A stretch of 7,358 bases of DNA, taken from assembly GCA_934533075.1 (NCBI GenBank), contig CAKTBJ010000059.1:1-7358 (forward strand). Direction: 5' to 3'. This document shows, in pieces, positions 6,462-7,358 of the stretch. The translations under genes and the position numbers were made by a program. The DNA is from an uncultured Paracoccus sp. GTDB taxonomy: Bacteria; Pseudomonadota; Alphaproteobacteria; Rhodobacterales; Rhodobacteraceae. The notes under the pieces are model-generated. The model saw only the letters and a program-made list of their open reading frames with translations. It made no database searches and was not told the origin of the DNA. Numbering within the stretch: position 1 is the stretch's first letter; every line of letters starts with the position of its first letter.

Positions 6462-7108
6462 TCTCGCCCAATCACGGCCCGCGCCGCGACGGCTTGCGGC
6501 CCACGCTGATCGTGCTGCATTTCACCGGCATGGCCGATGCGGCCTCGGCGCGGGTGCGGCTGTGCGACCCGGCGGCGCAGGTCAGCGCGCATTGGCTGCT
6601 GCACGAGGATGGTTTTGCCGAGGCGCTGGTGCCCGAGGATCGCCGCGCCTGGCATGCCGGCGGCGGCTCTTGGCAGGGGTTTTCGGACATCAACAGCCGA
6701 TCCGTCGGCGTGGAGATCGTCAATCCCGGCAACCGTCCCTATCCGGCGGCCCAGATGGCCGCGCTGGAGACGCTGCTGCGCGGCATCATGGCGCGCTGGC
6801 GGATCGGGCCGGAGGCGGTGATCGGCCATTCCGACATGGCGCCCGAGCGCAAGGACGATCCCGGCCCGCGCTTCGACTGGTGCCGGCTGGCCTTGCAGGG
6901 GCTGGCCCTGTGGCCGGCGGCGGCGGGCGACCCGAAGGCGCCGCTGGCCGCCAGCCTCGACGCCATCGGCTATCCGGCCTGCGATGAGGCGACCCGCCTG
7001 CGCGCCTTCCGCCTGCGCTTCCGCCCCTGGGGGCAAGGCCCGGAAGCACCGCAGGACCGCGCCGCCGCCAACGCCGCCGCGCGGGTTTTTGCAGCCGCGC
7101 GAGGCTGA
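6458..7108 (+). CDS. N-acetylmuramoyl-L-alanine amidase (Amidase_2, AmpD/AmiD type), start codon apparently lost
   Basis: This protein of about 216 residues would cleave the amide between N-acetylmuramic acid and L-alanine in peptidoglycan fragments. The zinc site is complete: H21 in LHFTGM, H124 in GHSDMAPERK and D134 in DPGPRFDW. E86 in VGVEIVN and K132 are the expected catalytic partners, with AmpD spacing between the second His and the Asp. No signal peptide is seen, so a cytoplasmic muropeptide-recycling role like AmpD is reasonable. The conserved N-terminus SPNHGPRRDGLRP is coded right up to 6464, but this frame has no ATG, GTG or TTG between 5921 and 6493. The coordinate given uses the ATA at 6458, which sits 7 bases after a GAGG site and overlaps the lipoprotein stop. 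An automatic caller would probably choose TTG at 6494 (204 residues), cutting the conserved N-terminus. Confidence 0.88.
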   Translation: MISPNHGPRRDGLRPTLIVLHFTGMADAASARVRLCDPAAQVSAHWLLHEDGFAEALVPEDRRAWHAGGGSWQGFSDINSRSVGVEIVNPGNRPYPAAQMAALETLLRGIMARWRIGPEAVIGHSDMAPERKDDPGPRFDWCRLALQGLALWPAAAGDPKAPLAASLDAIGYPACDEATRLRAFRLRFRPWGQGPEAPQDRAAANAAARVFAAARG

Positions 7109-7116
7109 GCGCATGA

Positions 7117-7134
7117 TGTGCGTGCGAGCGCACA
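7117..7134 (+). terminator. Weak hairpin after the amidase gene
   Basis: TGTGCG (7117-7122) pairs with CGCACA (7129-7134), extended by a T-G pair around a GCGA tetraloop. It starts 9 bp after the amidase stop codon. No T-run follows, so it may act together with the dispersed repeat downstream or be factor-dependent. The GTGCGTG core resembles the hairpins at 3565-3642. Confidence 0.35.
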
Positions 7135-7164
7135 CCCGCACCGGAAGCGCCCACCCCAACGCGC

Positions 7165-7233
7165 GCAGGAGCGGCCCCCCTGCGCCCCTGCGGGGCTTGG
7201 GTGCCCGGCGCTGCCGCCCGGCCTTGCGGCGCC
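7165..7233 (+). repeat. Dispersed 69-bp intergenic repeat, copy 2
   Basis: This matches the reverse complement of 23-91 at 68 of 69 positions. It begins 56 bp after the amidase stop and reads in the same direction as that gene, just as copy 1 does relative to the ABC ATPase. Stems include GCCCC (7184-7188) with GGGGC (7192-7196) and GCCGC (7213-7217) with GCGGC (7226-7230). Any open frame through it is incidental. Confidence 0.9.
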
Positions 7234-7282
7234 ATATCCTTGGGAACTTAGGCGCCCGCTGCCAATCAGGGCCGCATGGCTC

Positions 7283-7333
7283 GACTTACCCACCCCCTCC
7301 GACTCCTTGGGGGTCTCCGGGCGTGGATAAGTC
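7283..7333. repeat. Inverted repeat with two DnaA-box-like sequences
   Basis: GACTTACCCAC (7283-7293) and GTGGATAAGTC (7323-7333) are inverted repeats, 10 of 11 matching. CCCCC (7293-7297) and GGGGG (7309-7313) form an inner stem. The right arm contains CGTGGATAA, which on the other strand is TTATCCACG, one base from the DnaA box TTATCCACA. The left arm reads TTACCCACC, two bases off. A terminator-like structure, a regulator site or a DnaA site are all possible. No gene is recognisable from 7234 to the window end. Confidence 0.45.
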
Positions 7334-7358
7334 TGCGTGGGCTGGCCGGTCTTGCTTG

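Noticed and set aside
7118..7330. 70-residue plus-strand frame after the amidase
   Set aside because: It runs through the dispersed repeat and hairpins, has no ribosome site and shows no family features.
1..7358. Composite transposon bounded by the terminal inverted repeats
   Set aside because: No transposase or integrase is encoded, the interior is housekeeping and transport genes, and no target-site duplication was seen. A dispersed 3' repeat explains the pair better.
1..7358. CRISPR array, tRNA, rRNA or known riboswitch
   Set aside because: No regularly spaced repeats, cloverleaf with tRNA consensus, or recognisable riboswitch core was found by eye on either strand.

Overview
The window is GC-rich (by eye about two thirds G+C) with gene-dense, ordinary bacterial coding. 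Protein families, third-position G/C preference and gene order suggest an alphaproteobacterium of the Rhodobacteraceae/Paracoccus type. That placement is inferred from sequence style and not proven. No phage, transposase, CRISPR array, rRNA or tRNA is visible. The window reads as core chromosome, and I do not see a convincing undescribed multi-gene system. The unusual signals are small: a lost start codon, dispersed repeats, operator-like palindromes and structured intergenic RNA.

Layout. Positions 131-2367 on the minus strand hold a three-gene polar amino acid ABC importer, transcribed as periplasmic binding protein, then permease, then ATPase. The last two genes overlap by 4 bp, and a strong hairpin separates the first two. 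A 314-bp divergent regulatory region with an AT-rich palindrome follows. On the plus strand comes a cyclase-family metallohydrolase (kynurenine formamidase/isatin hydrolase superfamily, 2682-3473) with a textbook intrinsic terminator. Next is a three-hairpin intergenic element (3554-3642), then a short minus-strand YigZ/IMPACT-family protein (3658-4017).

Divergent from that gene runs the plus-strand series gatC-gatA (amidotransferase subunits for Asn-tRNA/Gln-tRNA synthesis, 4 bp overlap), an Excalibur-type lipoprotein (5907-6461) and an AmpD/AmiD-type N-acetylmuramoyl-L-alanine amidase (6458-7108). The last two look like an envelope pair. They appear to have had an ATGA stop/start overlap, but the sequence now reads ATAA, so the amidase lacks a standard start codon at the position that homology and the ribosome binding site both indicate.

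The two window ends carry the same 69-bp sequence in inverted orientation (23-91 and 7165-7233, 68 of 69 identical). Each copy lies just 3' of a gene and reads in that gene's direction, so it looks like a dispersed, transcribed 3'-end element. The last 120 bases hold an inverted repeat containing two DnaA-box-like sequences and no recognisable gene.
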